Positions 1 to 13,310 of a stretch of DNA of 64,000 bases are shown here, piece by piece. The notes beneath the pieces were generated by a model. That model was not told where the DNA came from and ran no database searches. It saw nothing but the letters and a program-made list of their open reading frames with translations. The DNA is taken from contig NC_071355.1 in assembly GCF_943734655.1 (NCBI RefSeq), positions 206,576,939 to 206,640,938 on the forward strand, given 5' to 3'. Numbering within the stretch: the first letter of the stretch is position 1; each line of letters opens with the position of its first letter. The stretch is from Sabethes cyaneus. Its lineage: Eukaryota > Arthropoda > Insecta > Diptera > Culicidae. Position numbers and translations under genes: made by a program.

Positions 1-830
1 TCTATTTTTGCTCTTTTTGTGATTGTTGTATGACTTTTTCATGTACTACAAAATTGTACAAATAGTAAAAATACACAACTTTTCTGAAAATAGTATACCT
101 GTATGTTTGCTTGTTTAGGAACTGTAGAACTTTGATTATAAAGAATACCCTAATTTTGACTCCGAATTACTCGACCATCAGCAGACGGATACATTTTAAA
201 CATTTTACATTTGCTGATAGTTTTGCTGCATAAATTTTCCCAACAATTTAAATTATTAATGCATTGAATAATTATGATATTTTGCTCACAATAAGTTTGT
301 TGAACAATATACGTTAGTTAAACAACGATTTGTAACTTTATAACAATATGGCGTTGAAAAACCTACACGTGTTGTATAAAATACAACAGCGTGAGTTAAT
401 AAAAATTGATGAAAATTATTCAAGAAAACTCTATTGATGTGATTCAAATAGAATGGCATTACAGGAAACTATGCATAGTTCAAAAACCTATAAACTAGAC
501 CTTTACTAGACAATGTATATGCTAAAGGATAAGATTTCCTCTTACAACTTACTTTTATTTGCACTTACTCAGATTAATAACAACTTACTTATCCTTACTC
601 AGCAATTTCATGATCCTTTTTTCATCAAAATTTAAAAGTGTTCCTATTTTGTTCAAATTTTGTAAACTTATTCAATTTTCAAAAATGTTATGTAAACCAA
701 CGCACTACGCAACTACAACCAATAGATGAATTATGTTCTGAAGACGTGTCGATTTCTATCTCAAATAGCAAGTAAGACCGTATAACAAAGGTTCCTTTCA
801 CCACTAGGTGGATTTAATCGGGTTTTTTAC
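1..830 (-). repeat. Interspersed repeat, inverted copy of 22548-23382
   Basis: AT-rich non-coding sequence that matches the reverse complement of 22548-23382 almost throughout, with a few substitutions and small indels. The inner boundary carries CACCACTAGGTGGATTTAAT, a terminus also seen at 22570. The repeat probably continues beyond the left edge. No open frame of note. It is a dispersed mosquito repeat; the superfamily is not resolved. Confidence 0.75.
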
Positions 831-1788
831 TCCGAGTTAGGATTGCTCGGGAATCTCAATCCCCTCCACCCACTTACGAAGCAAATCACGATTTTGATCT
901 AGGAGTTGTGCCCGTGATGATACACGTGAGTGGTGGATTTGTTAACTGGCCGAACGACGGATTGTGATAGAAAACTTTTTGGCGTTCTTTTGGTCTAGCG
1001 GAAATTTCTTAAAGGTTGTTTAAAAATATTTTGTTGGCCCTGTTGTCCGTTCGTTATCCAGAATCCGCCCTGAAACCGAACTCTTGCCGGGCAAAACACG
1101 ATAATCGGCCCTCTACGGAGGTAGCGCTTAAGCCGATTGTTTGAGTTCCTTCGCAGAGCGGAAAAACCGTTCGCGCGGAATCGCACGCGCCACAACCTAA
1201 CGATGGGGAATGCTCAAAAACCGCGAACGCTTTGATTCTGAGCTAACCCTCGAACAGCGAGTACTGAAAACCCCTTTTGTAGGCTACGAATATTACAAAT
1301 GTACTAGAGAGTAGGGTAAATACACGGAAGCTTATGTGTTCTATCTCGGACTTAATATTTCTAGGCTTAACCCTAAACACTCACGGGCCTGCATACAGGT
1401 GATAGTCCCGCAGTTCCAGCACGTAAATTTTCCACACAGCCGGGGGTCGTCCACCATTCAATCCTCGGGGGTGTTTGACCACGACGCACTTTTGAAGTTA
1501 TCGAAGATCGGAGACGATTCCACGTCCCTCGACCAAGGCTCACCGTTGAAATTAAAGGTTAACGTCAGATAACCTGAGCACTCTGCTGTATACCCGCGAT
1601 GTAGTCTAATTTCCGATGAAATACTGTTCACGGTGCCAATGTCTATGGTACCAGGGTATTCGTATCAACGAATGTCTCTTCATCCGTCGCGCCGTGTAAT
1701 ACAAAGTGGATTTCCGTCAGGTTCGACCAAGTGAAATTGGCTCTATTTCCACCAAATCACGTGGAAAGCCGGGGGTTGTTCATGCGCT
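831..1788. other. Unrecognised GC-richer block
   Basis: This block of about 1 kb has clearly more G+C than its surroundings and contains short open frames on both strands, for example 66 codons at 995-1195 on the minus strand and 78 codons at 1336-1572 on the plus strand. None resembles a family I can name. It could be a decayed LTR-retrotransposon or other old coding remnant. No terminal repeats or splice structure were seen. Confidence 0.3.
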
Positions 1789-1959
1789 ATGAAGAAAACT
1801 CGGAAAGTTGTTTCCGATACAAAGAGAAAAGGCCCTTACATGGACCTTTTCTTATATCTTTTTAATTTGTCCTTCGTGCTTACACGTGGTATTCGTTATA
1901 CTTTTAATTCGGTATTCAGCTTTTTAATTTTATTGCTTTGTTTTAACCGTAGTATTCTC

Positions 1960-2282
1960 ATAACTCGAGAACTAATCAAGCATATGGAAAAAATTTGCAT
2001 TTGGGGGGTTTTGGAGGCAGGAATTTTTTTAATGATGGTTTGAGACCCCTCATCCCTGTGGTAGGGGAATGAGGACTCTCATACAAAAGAAAACAGAAAT
2101 TTTTGCGTAACCCAAAAACTAATCGAACTCGAAAAATTTTAGACTCTTTCATAAAACATTAATCAATAACAAGACCACCAAAAACTACTAATAGTAACAT
2201 TAGCTAATAATAACAATTCAGCGCGAGACGGCCACAGGCCGCGAGCGTTGCCGGCGACCTGCCGTCGGAAGCGCCGGCCACA
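1960..2282 (+). repeat. Fragment of tandem-repeat element family T
   Basis: Contains the family T unit (an 'aactaatcaagcatatgg'-like core, then the pyrimidine-rich CCCCTCATCCCTGTGGTAGGG) followed by the T terminal block (CATTAATCAATAACAAGACC and the GC-rich cggccacaggccgcgagcg). The full-length relatives are at 10621-13157, 53673-55679 and 55680-58391. This piece is truncated on both sides. Confidence 0.7.
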
Positions 2283-2285
2283 AAT

Positions 2286-2484
2286 GAGCAAATGAGAGAT
2301 TCTCTTTGTGTTTCCTCTCTTATGCTTATTACGGTGACATGAATACATTTCAACTCAATTATTCTAAAGGATAAGCTTTCCAATAACACCAGTAACCGTT
2401 TCATGCAAACTAGACGCATTCAAGTGCATGTTTGCGCCGTAATAAGCGTAAGAAACGAGACGCAAAGAGAATCTCTCATTTGCA
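2286..2484. mobile_element. Small MITE with about 46-bp inverted repeats
   Basis: Bases 2289-2334 and 2435-2481 are imperfect inverted repeats: CAAATGAGAGATTCTCTTTG on the left against CAAAGAGAATCTCTCATTTG on the right, continuing into a shared TTATTACGG region. Non-coding, about 195 bp. No clear target-site duplication, so the superfamily is open. Bases 2485-2790 hold nothing I recognise. Confidence 0.65.
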
Positions 2485-2799
2485 CATTGGACCTTTTGAA
2501 ATGTTGCTCGTCAAATATTAGGATTAGAAAGAAACTATTTTCACATTCGAATTCCAATCGAAAATAGTCGAGTAAAAAATGGCTTTTTTAGCATTTTTCG
2601 CTGGAAATGATCATATAAAAATCGACACGTTTTCGGAACTTAATTTCACTGTTTGTTAACGCTGTGCTAGTTATCATCCATATGCATCCTAGCAATAAAC
2701 AATTTTCAGAGTATATTTTAACCTACTAAATAACTTTATAGAACATAGGAAAGCAATGAAAACATCGTATACAGAATTTTTGAGCACAACTGATTTTGA

Positions 2800-3010
2800 A
2801 GTGGCTGTTAGCTTCGGGGTACAATGCTAGCCTAACAAGCCAGCCAGTCGTCGTATGTTCGAATCTCGACTGATCGGTACCGCTACAGAGTTAATAAGAT
2901 CTTTGCCCTAGCCCCGTAATTTTCCTGTACTCTAATAACCGGCTGCGAAGTCTGTCTATAAAGAAGGGTCAAGTCCTGAAGAACGTTTACACCTATGGCT
3001 TTTCTTTGCT
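2800..3010 (+). mobile_element. tRNA-derived SINE, Feilai-like
   Basis: A tRNA-like head carries a B-box-like GTTCGAATCTC at 2857-2867 with an A-box-like stretch upstream. A conserved body follows (GGCTGCGAAGTCTGTCTATA, then aagggtcaagtcctgaagaacg) ending near CTATGGCTTTTCTTTGC. The same tail recurs at 3850-3975. Head-plus-tail structure without an open frame fits a tRNA-derived SINE; the Feilai assignment is from memory of the family. Confidence 0.6.
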
Positions 3011-3849
3011 TGACTTTAGGGGTTTCTTTAAACAAATCATTAAAATTCGCAACCAGTAAGAGATAGATAGTTTTACTATATGCAGCAAAGTTGCTTATTT
3101 TAGAGTGGTCTGTAATTTTTGTGAAGACATTATTTCTTGGACGCGTTTAAAAAAACAACAATTGTGTCACCCTATTGGGCGGGTTCACGGTCACCATAAA
3201 AGAGTAAGAAAATGTGCTATATTTTCTTATTTAACTGCTCCAAAAAAACACCCGTTGAAAAATTACACATTTTTACTCTATTGTTCCGTTTTTGAGGTTT
3301 GGTCCCATTAATGGTTTGGTCATTAAAGTTTTCTTGAATGAATTTCATCAATCATTTTTAAATATCTTTTGACCAGTAGAACCAATCCTTATGAAATTTA
3401 GCAGATACATTTGCAGTGTTAAGACCTCTCGTTTAATACTAAAATCATTGAAACTAGATATATTATCTTAGTTAAAACCGCTATAAAGTATTCTAAATTT
3501 TAACGTGTAACTTCAATTGCTCAAAACTTTCAAACTAAAAATCCAATCAAAAAGCAATTCAATAGTGATCCAGCCGGCTATTACCTTTCAAATGAGACTA
3601 ATAACGCATAAATCGGCTTGGCTATCTCTGAGAAACAGGCGATAATTATTACCTTGTCAAAACACGTTTTCAATAAAACATTCTGAAATTTTTTATGACA
3701 GTAAGAGCCTTTATTTGGTACTAAGATCATTGAAATCGGTCATGTGATCCGGAGAAAATCGTGTCACGCAGTTTTCACACTTTTGCTTATAACTTTTTTT
3801 TCGTGGTCCGATGAAACAATGCAATAGTGATATACTAGGCAATAACACC

Positions 3850-3975
3850 TGCCTCCCAGTTGCCCTGTACTCTAATTGTCCTGTATTCTAACAGCTGGCT
3901 GCGAAGTCTGTCGTATAAAAACAGAAGGTCGAGTTTCGATAACGGAATGCAACACCTAGGCTTTGCTTTGCCTAA
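3850..3975 (+). mobile_element. Truncated SINE 3' part (Feilai-like)
   Basis: Shares the body GGCTGCGAAGTCTGTCGTAT and the tail aacggaatgcaacacctagg with the SINE at 2800-3010, but lacks the tRNA-like head. A 5'-truncated SINE copy sitting inside repeat family G. Confidence 0.55.
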
Positions 3976-4047
3976 CGCCTTCCAAACGAGACTAATAACG
4001 CATAAATCGGTTCAGCCATCTCCGAGAAACAGACGATACGAAATGAG

Positions 4048-5181
<1,134 letters not shown>

Positions 5182-6528
5182 CATAACGTGCATTCTACCG
5201 GCACTTTCTGGTGGTCTTAAAACCAACGTAACTAAACCCTTGCGAATAATACTTTGCGTTAAATTATCCTTCGCCAAGGATTCTCCAGTATAATATATTA
5301 AAATGTCTGCTACAGACTCCTCTGGTGCTGGTTCACCATTGTGATCCGTTATCGATAAATCCATTTGAAACGGTAAACCGGGTTTGAACCGCGACATAGA
5401 TTTGGCCAACGAATATCTGTATGGATGTTTATATACGGGTATTACTTCCATGAGATTCTCCGTGCGATCTAAAATGTAAGAAATTTATCTTATCTAACTT
5501 GGGATTTCCGTAGTCATCATTTACTTGTAAATGTTTCTATTACTTCCACCTTGACGAAGACATCTCTATGAAATACATTTTGTCCAACTTCTATTGCTAG
5601 AACATAATCAAGAACAAAATCTATAGTAGCTGTTCCCGAAATATGCTTTGTTATTGTCATGTCGGGGTTTTCCATTTCTTCGTGGAAAAATAGGTCTACC
5701 CGAACTGTCCCGTTAACGTGCCTTCCGGATATATCTGTTGATTCTACAGTTACGCTAATCGTTTTCTTCTCAATCAGCAGAATTTCAGAAGGATATGCTT
5801 TAACAAAAAAGTTTGGCAGTATGTATTCTCTTACTTCAATTTGCTTCTCTACTTTCTGCAAAAATAAACAGGCTTTACATTCGACGCAATTCTTATGTTC
5901 TTAATTGAAACACACATAATTCCCAGCTGTCACCAATAATTTCCAATTGCCGAAATTCGATAAAGATGGCAGACGCACTGTCGACTGAAAGATCCCTTTG
6001 TGCAATTTAGCATATTTCCATTGCCTAATAAGCTTCCCTTCCGTGTTAAAAAATCCAATATCCACAGTGTTGTAATTCGTCACCGGCCGTGTATCGGCAC
6101 CCACTGCAATAACTCTAAACCTAACAACATCTCCAGGTACATAGATTGGTTTATCGGTTTGAATGAATATTGATGAAGTTTTTCCATTGTATAACAAATC
6201 AATAATTTCATTGAAAATTAAATGTGCATCTAGGCTTCGTATTGATAGAAAGTATGTACCCTGTGGTATAGCCCCGACCTGCAAGATTGTAATTACTTTT
6301 TTTTCGTATCGACCCAATTCGAAACCAGAAACAAAAATCACCTGAAAACTCGAAAATCCTGGTGACTTGCTGAAGAGTTTTAATTCTTTTGTTGCATTCA
6401 AAACGGTAATCCCTTCGCTGGAGCCTTCCAAATCTAGCCTCAATCGGAGATCATTCGTGAACAAATTGGTGAAGGCTATGCTATAGATATTATTTGGTCG
6501 AATACATGTGGAACCCAAGACTGACAAT
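5182..6528 (-). CDS. TEP: Thioester-containing protein (TEP-B), 5' exons only
   Basis: Four coding exons on the minus strand: 6528-6342, 6278-5916, 5855-5525 and 5468-5182, each bounded by AG and GT and joined in frame by introns of 63, 60 and 56 bp. They encode macroglobulin domains MG1 to about MG4 of the complement C3/A2M family, including the hallmark IQTDKPIYVPGDVVRFRV of MG2 and a YILPNFFVKAYP strand of MG3. TEPs are secreted haemolymph proteins that tag microbes or regulate complement-like responses. Exon lengths equal the TEP-A counterparts exactly, so this is a tandem paralogue with clear protein similarity. All four frames are open. The signal-peptide exon is upstream (not identified) and the rest of the gene (MG5, thioester domain, C-terminus) is not within 1-5181. 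Either intron 4 is enlarged by insertion past the left edge, or this is a truncated duplicate. Confidence 0.88.
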
Positions 6529-8454
6529 CTGAAAGTTAATTACATTACAATACAATTCCTATATTTAGTTTTCACCAGAGGTGGGCACATTTCCGCTAAT
6601 CCGCTAACAGCTAATTAGTTCAGCTAACATTTTGGTTAGCGGTTAGCGGTTTCGCTCATTCGCTAAACCGTTAGCGTTTTTGTTAGCTTCCGCTAAATTT
6701 ATGTGTCGCTAAATAAACCGCTATTTTTTTAGCAGAAGGAAAATTGTTGAGGAACATGAAAATTTTCTTTTAATTCTACTATTGAACTATATTATTACTA
6801 TATATAGTTTCCTTGTGTCTGACTGTAACGCTAGATCCAAGCAAGCAGTTGAATAAAAAAAATTTTATACTCCAACACGCGTTGTGAAGGTAACAATGAT
6901 TTCAGTCAGTGGGTGGGTGGGTGAAATAGGCAATTTAATAAGCTACCACATAATGCGATACTGATTTCATCAAGTCCTGCGTTTGAATAAAAACCCGAAT
7001 TAATCCACCTAGCGGCGTGACCTAGCCTTTCTACTGCCACAATAATCATTATTTAATTTCTCAGGAACATCTATAATTAACTTGACTATATTTTTAAATA
7101 TCCGTTCCGAATTCCTCAAAATCCTTATTTGCCAGTAAAATTCACAACGTATTGCGTAGAATAATTATATTTTCTTTCCTTGGGTGCGTAAATACTTGTA
7201 AGCGTCATTTATGTTATTTGATGAACACCTTATTTAGTTTTATAATCGGTCGGCCTTAACTTTTGGGTTTCAGAGCCACATACGAAACTTGTTTTGAACT
7301 GACAATATGAAATATGCGTTCATAGCAGATTTTTTGATATTTTTTTTGAGTGGTTTTAGCCCAAAGGGTAGATTTTTTTGATATTTTGATATTAATACCA
7401 TGCGTTCAAAAGTTAGCATCTTTGAAAAACAAGAGTTCAGAAAAATTATTATATACTTCACTTTTGAAGAAAAAGGATTTCGACAACCAAATGATTAATC
7501 TCAAAATTTTACTATTAGTTTGCTTGGCTTCAATTGTGCAATATATCTGAATCAGAAAAAATAACTGAATAGAGCATTAGATATGAAAAAGAAAAATTGA
7601 ACTTTTTCTTAGCTGACGCTCCTTCAGATAATTATTTTTGCATGGAAATCAAAACTTGAGCTTCTTTTGAATGTACTTTCATGAAAAGATAGTCATTAGC
7701 TTGATCGCATCGTTTTTACAATGTTAGAGGGTTAGGAAAACAAGATTAGGTCGAAAAATAGTGCAAAAGCTGAACCATAAACATGCTTGAGAATAGGAAA
7801 TATGATCGATATGATTTCCAGTGCTTGTCATTTTTGATTTATTTATTAAAACATGATACATGACATAAGACATCTGTCCTTTAAAATGTCACTAACGAAA
7901 ACAAATCTTACAAAATTTCTACCGTGCAACGTTTACTTCCTATTTTTCATAAGACATTTCTAAGCTCTAGTATCTATGGATTGGAAAGGGCATCTATTGA
8001 TGCGCAGAATTTGTTTGGAATTTGTACAAATTTATTTGGAAAAATCAACTCACTAGTATTTTTGATTCTATACACCACTATACCTACATGCTTAAATAAA
8101 CTGCTTTTCTTCGCTCTTTGCTTTTCTTGTATAATTGTGAGTAACAGCAAGTGAAGAAAATGACAATTAAAATCTGAAATCAAAGAAAAGAAAAAACTTT
8201 TCGATTGAATCCCACTATTTAATATTTATTTGCAACAGATACGTAGTTCACCTACGATGTGCAGGCTTCATCAGTGTCTTATTTCAAAGCGTACACGTAT
8301 CTGTCGCGAATAAATATTAAATAGTGGAATTTAGTCGGTAAAAGTTTTTTCTTTTCTTTTATTTCAGAGTTCGTATTCCACTAAGAGGCTTCAAAAACTT
8401 CAGACTATTGACATGTTTCTCACTTTTCTTGAATTTCATTGCAAATTGTCATCA

Positions 8455-8603
8455 CATACACATACATACATACATACATACATACATACAGACATTTATA
8501 CATACATACATACATACATACATACATACATACATACATACATACATACATACATACATACATACATACATACATACATACATACATACATACATACATA
8601 CAT
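8455..8603. repeat. (CATA)n microsatellite
   Basis: About 150 bp of CATA tetranucleotide repeat with rare interruptions. It is an internal component of F1 copy 1; equivalents are at 13861-14186 (reverse) and 60563-60777. Confidence 0.97.
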
Positions 8604-9143
8604 CGCACACATTGAATACAATCAACATTTGATTGATACGTTTTGATTTCACACGTTTTAACGGTTTAATATACGGTGCTTAAGTGTTAAAGTTTGAATA
8701 ACTTTTGAATGAACCGTCCGATTTAAAATAACTCGGTTTCGTTTGATAGATCTCAGCAGTAATTTTCAAATAATAATAAAATGTGTGATGTTTTTCATTG
8801 AATTAATTCTTAAATGTTACATAAATATGTTTTAAATACTATTTTTTCACATTTCTTTATGTAACTTTCAAACTACAAGTCCAATCATCATGAAATTTGG
8901 AAGTTAAGGGTTTGTAAGGCTCCTCTTTCATATGCAATCAATTTTGTTCAAATCGGTTAAGGGATCTATGAGATAATGAAGTCCCATATTTTTCGTATTT
9001 TTTTACATAACTTTTGAACTAAAAGTCCGATCTGTATGAAATTCAATAGCGACCAATGGGACACCTAGACCTTTCATTTGACACTAAGAACATTAAAATC
9101 GGTCCAGCCATCTCCGAGAAAAGTGAGTGAGATTAAAAGCGTT

Positions 9144-9516
<373 letters not shown>

Positions 9517-9653
9517 GAAAATGCTCAGTTTTCGAAACTGAGTCGAATGGTATAGAACATTCGGCCCGCCGGACCTTCTTTCCATTTTCGGTTTTCCAAG
9601 TGATTTCTATACCTTTATACTATATATTTATATAGTAGAAAGGCAAAACATTT

Positions 9654-10620
9654 GATTTTAAAACAAATTTTTGAAGCAAACGTCAACCGTTTGAGATTGA
9701 TGGAGTAAACGTGTGATTTGGCACGTGGTAATAAGGATAGCCTACGAGCCATAAAAGATTATCAGAAGCTGCCAAAGTAGCGCATATTTAATATAAAGCG
9801 CGAAAACGCATATTCCATTGAGTATTTTTATTCCTACTTTTACTTCTTCCGGAGTTTCTTATGAGAATGGTACCTAAAACCCTTTCCGAGTCAGGTGTGG
9901 GATGATATCTGAATCACACAGAAGTAATGTCACGTGTTTTCTTAAACAGTCTAATGTTTTATCAAGGACACATTCAAAGTTGGATGATAAAAAAAACAGC
10001 CAGAATTACACAAAATATGGTTTATGTGGAATTGGTTGTTCCATGATTTTGACGTTAAGTTGATTTACGAACGCGACCTGAAATATCTCAAAATATAAAG
10101 TAATATAAATATTGAACTCCACAAATTCAGGTTCTTTAAATATTTAGTAGAAGTAGCTTTAGACATTTTCTGTAGAGTATTTTATTTAAAGTATTTCAAA
10201 AGTATTCTAATTTTTTCAAGGGACTCGGTTGCAGAAAAGCCGTCGAAATCTCCAATGTCCAAAGATTTTGTATTGCATTGGTTCCATTTCAAAAAAATAG
10301 CTAATCTGAGAGTTTGTTTGTTTACTAAAACGAAAGATGTTTTTGTATCTGTGGTCCAACGAATAGCAGCAGATTATACAGCGAATGTCTGCCCGGTATA
10401 ATGCAATCAATGTTTTCTGCAATCATGCTTTTGGCGACATCGAATTTAAATTTTGTCTCGGTTCTAAAATTAAGTACTTCCCTCGATCAGCACGTTCTTT
10501 ACAATTGGTGGATTTTTGCCCTTTTATCTAAGTCCCGTTTGCTTCGTTTGTAGATAACACGTGTTTTAATTAATGGAAGGTTACCAATTTTAAAGCTGTT
10601 TTGCCATTCTACTATATAAA
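9654..10620. other. Unrecognised spacer between repeats
   Basis: AT-rich sequence between F1 copy 1 and the family T array, inside the large hAT element. There is one 68-codon frame (10216-10422, minus) without recognisable similarity. I see no terminal repeats and make no call. Confidence 0.3.
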
Positions 10621-13100
10621 TATACTAGCTGACCCGACAAACTTCGTATTGCCACAAATTAACCTGTGTTGTACATAAATCATGAATCTCGGATGATCTT
10701 TGTCACAATCTCGAGTTTTGCAAGCCCCCCAGTGTGCGGCACTTCCGACGGCGGGTCACCGGCAACACTCGTGACCGGCTCGTCCTGAATGATCTAGTGT
10801 TACTATAGATAGTTTTTGTGGTCTTGTATTGACTAATGTTTTATGGAAGAGTCTCGAATTTCTCGAGTTCGATTAGTTTTTGAGTTTCGCAAAAATTTCT
10901 GTTTTATTTGTATGAGAGTCCATATCCCCCTACCACAGGGGTGAGAGGTCTCTAACTATCGTAAAATAAATTCAAAACTCCAAAATCTCCCACATGCCAA
11001 ATTTGGTTCCATTTGCTTGATTAGTTTTCAAGTTACAAGGAAATTTGAATTTCATTTGTATGGGAGCTCCCCTCTTAAAAGGGGAAGGGGTCGTAATTCA
11101 CCATAGAAAAAATTTCTGCCATGTAAAACTCCCACATGCCAAATTTGGTTCCATTCGATTGATTGGTTCTCGAGATAAGAGGAAATTTGCATTTCATTTG
11201 TATGGCAGCCCACCCTCTTAAAGGGGAGATGGGCCATAACTCGCTTTTTAAAGAAGAGAGGGGTCTCAATTCACCATAGAAAAAAATCTTGCGTCCAAAA
11301 CCACTTACATGTCAAATTTGGTTCCATTTGCTTGATTAGTTCTCGAGTTATGAGGAAATTTGTTTTTCATTTGTATAGGAGCCCCCCCTCCTAAAGTGGG
11401 GAGGGGTCCCAATTCATCTTAGAAAAAAATTTTGTCTCCAAAAACACCCACGTGTCAAATTTGGTTCCAGTTACTTGATTAGTTCTCGAGTTATGAGGAA
11501 ATTTGTATTTCGTTTGTATAGGAGCCCCCCCTCTTATAGTGGGGAGGGGTTCTAATTCACCATAGAAAATATTCATGCCCTCGAAAACTTTCACATGCCA
11601 AATTTTGTTCCATTTGCTTGATTAGTTCTTCAGTTATGAGGAAATTTGTATTTCATGTGTATAGGATCCCCCCCTCCTAAAGTGAGGAGGGGTCCCAATT
11701 CATCATAGAAAAAATTTTTGTCTCCAAAAACACCCACGTGCCAAATTTGGTTCCATTTGCTTGATTAGTTCTTGAGTTATGAGGAAATTTGTATTTCGTT
11801 TGTATAGGAGCCCCCCCTCTTAAAGTTGGGAGGGGTCCCAATTCACCATATAAAATATTCATGCCCTAGAAAACTTTCACATGCCAAATATGGTTCCATT
11901 TGCTTGATTAATTCTCGAGTTATGAGGAAATTTGCATTTTATTTGTATAGGAGCCCCCCTTCCTAAAGTGGGGAGGGGTCCCAATTCATCATAGAAAAAA
12001 ATTTTGTCTCCAAAAACACCCACATACCAAATTTTGTTTCATTTGCTTGATTAGTTCTCGAGTTATGAGGTAATTTGTATTTCGTTTGTATAGGAGCCCC
12101 CCCTTTTAAAGTGGGGAGGGGTCCTTATTCACCATAGAAAATATTCTTGCCCTCGAAAACTTTCACATGCCAAATTTTGTTCCATTTGCTTGATTAGTTC
12201 TTCAGTTATGAGGAAATTTGTATTTCATGTGTATAGGATCCCCCCCTCCTAAAGTGAGGAGGGGTCCCAATTCATCATAGAAAAAATTTTTGTCTCCAAA
12301 AACACCCACGTGCCAAATTTGGTTCCATTTGCTTGATTAGTTCTTGAGTTATGAGGAAATTTGTATTTCGTTTGTATAGGAGCCCCCCCTCTTAAAGTTG
12401 GGAGGGGTCCCAATTCACCATATAAAATATTCATGCCCTAGAAAACTTTCACATGCCAAATATGGTTCCATTTGCTTGAGTAATTCTCGAGTTATGAGAA
12501 AATTTGCATTTCATTTGTATAGGAGCCCCCCTTCCTAAAGTGGGGAGGGGTCCCAATTCATCATAGAAAAAATTTTTGTCTCCAAAAACACCCACGTGCC
12601 AAATTTGGTTCCATTTGCTTAATTACTTCTCGAGTTATGAGGAAAATTGTGTTTCTTTGGTACAGGAGCCCCCCCTCTTAAAGTGGGGAGGGGTCCTAAT
12701 TTACTATAGAAAATATTCTTGCCCTCGAAAACCTTCACATGCCAAATTTGGTTCCATTTGCTTGATTAGTTCTCGAGTTATGAGGAAATTTGTATGGAAG
12801 CCCCCCCTTTTAAAGAGGAGAGGAGTTATAATTCCCCTTATAAAGAGGGGAGGGGTCTCAATTTACCATAGAATAACTTCTTGTCACCGAAGACACCCAC
12901 ATGCCAAATTTTGTGCTATTTGCTTGATTAGTTGTCGAGTTATGCAGAAATTTGTGTTTCATTTGTATGGGAGCCCCCCCTCTTAGTGGGGGGAGGGGTT
13001 TCTAACCATCACTAAAACCTTTCCTGGCCCCAAAAAACCTCTACATGCATATTTTCATGCCGATTGGTTCAGTAGTTTTCGATTCTATAAGGAACATACG

Positions 13101-13134
<34 letters not shown>

Positions 13135-13157
13135 AATCCTTCTTTATAGGTATAGAT
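10621..13157 (-). mobile_element. Family T element, about 143-bp tandem array, copy 1
   Basis: One end reads TATACTAGCTGACCCGACAA. The other reads GACAGACAGACAG followed by AAATCCTTCTTTATAGGTAT. Between them lie roughly 13 tandem units of about 143 bp, each with the core GGTTCCATTTGCTTGATTAG, a 'tcgagttatgaggaaatttg' segment and a C/G-run hairpin (AGGAGCCCCCC ... GGGGAGGGGTCC). Two identical 61-codon frames, 572 bp apart, show that four units have been duplicated as a block. Non-coding. The conserved ends recur in the two other full copies. Confidence 0.82.
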
Positions 13158-13274
13158 AGTATAAAGGTATAGAAATCACTTGGAAAACCGGAAATGGAAA
13201 GAAGGTCCTGCGGGCCGAATGTTATATACCATTCGACTCAGTTTCGAAAACTGAGCATTTTCTGTGTGTGTGTA

Positions 13275-13310
<36 letters not shown>

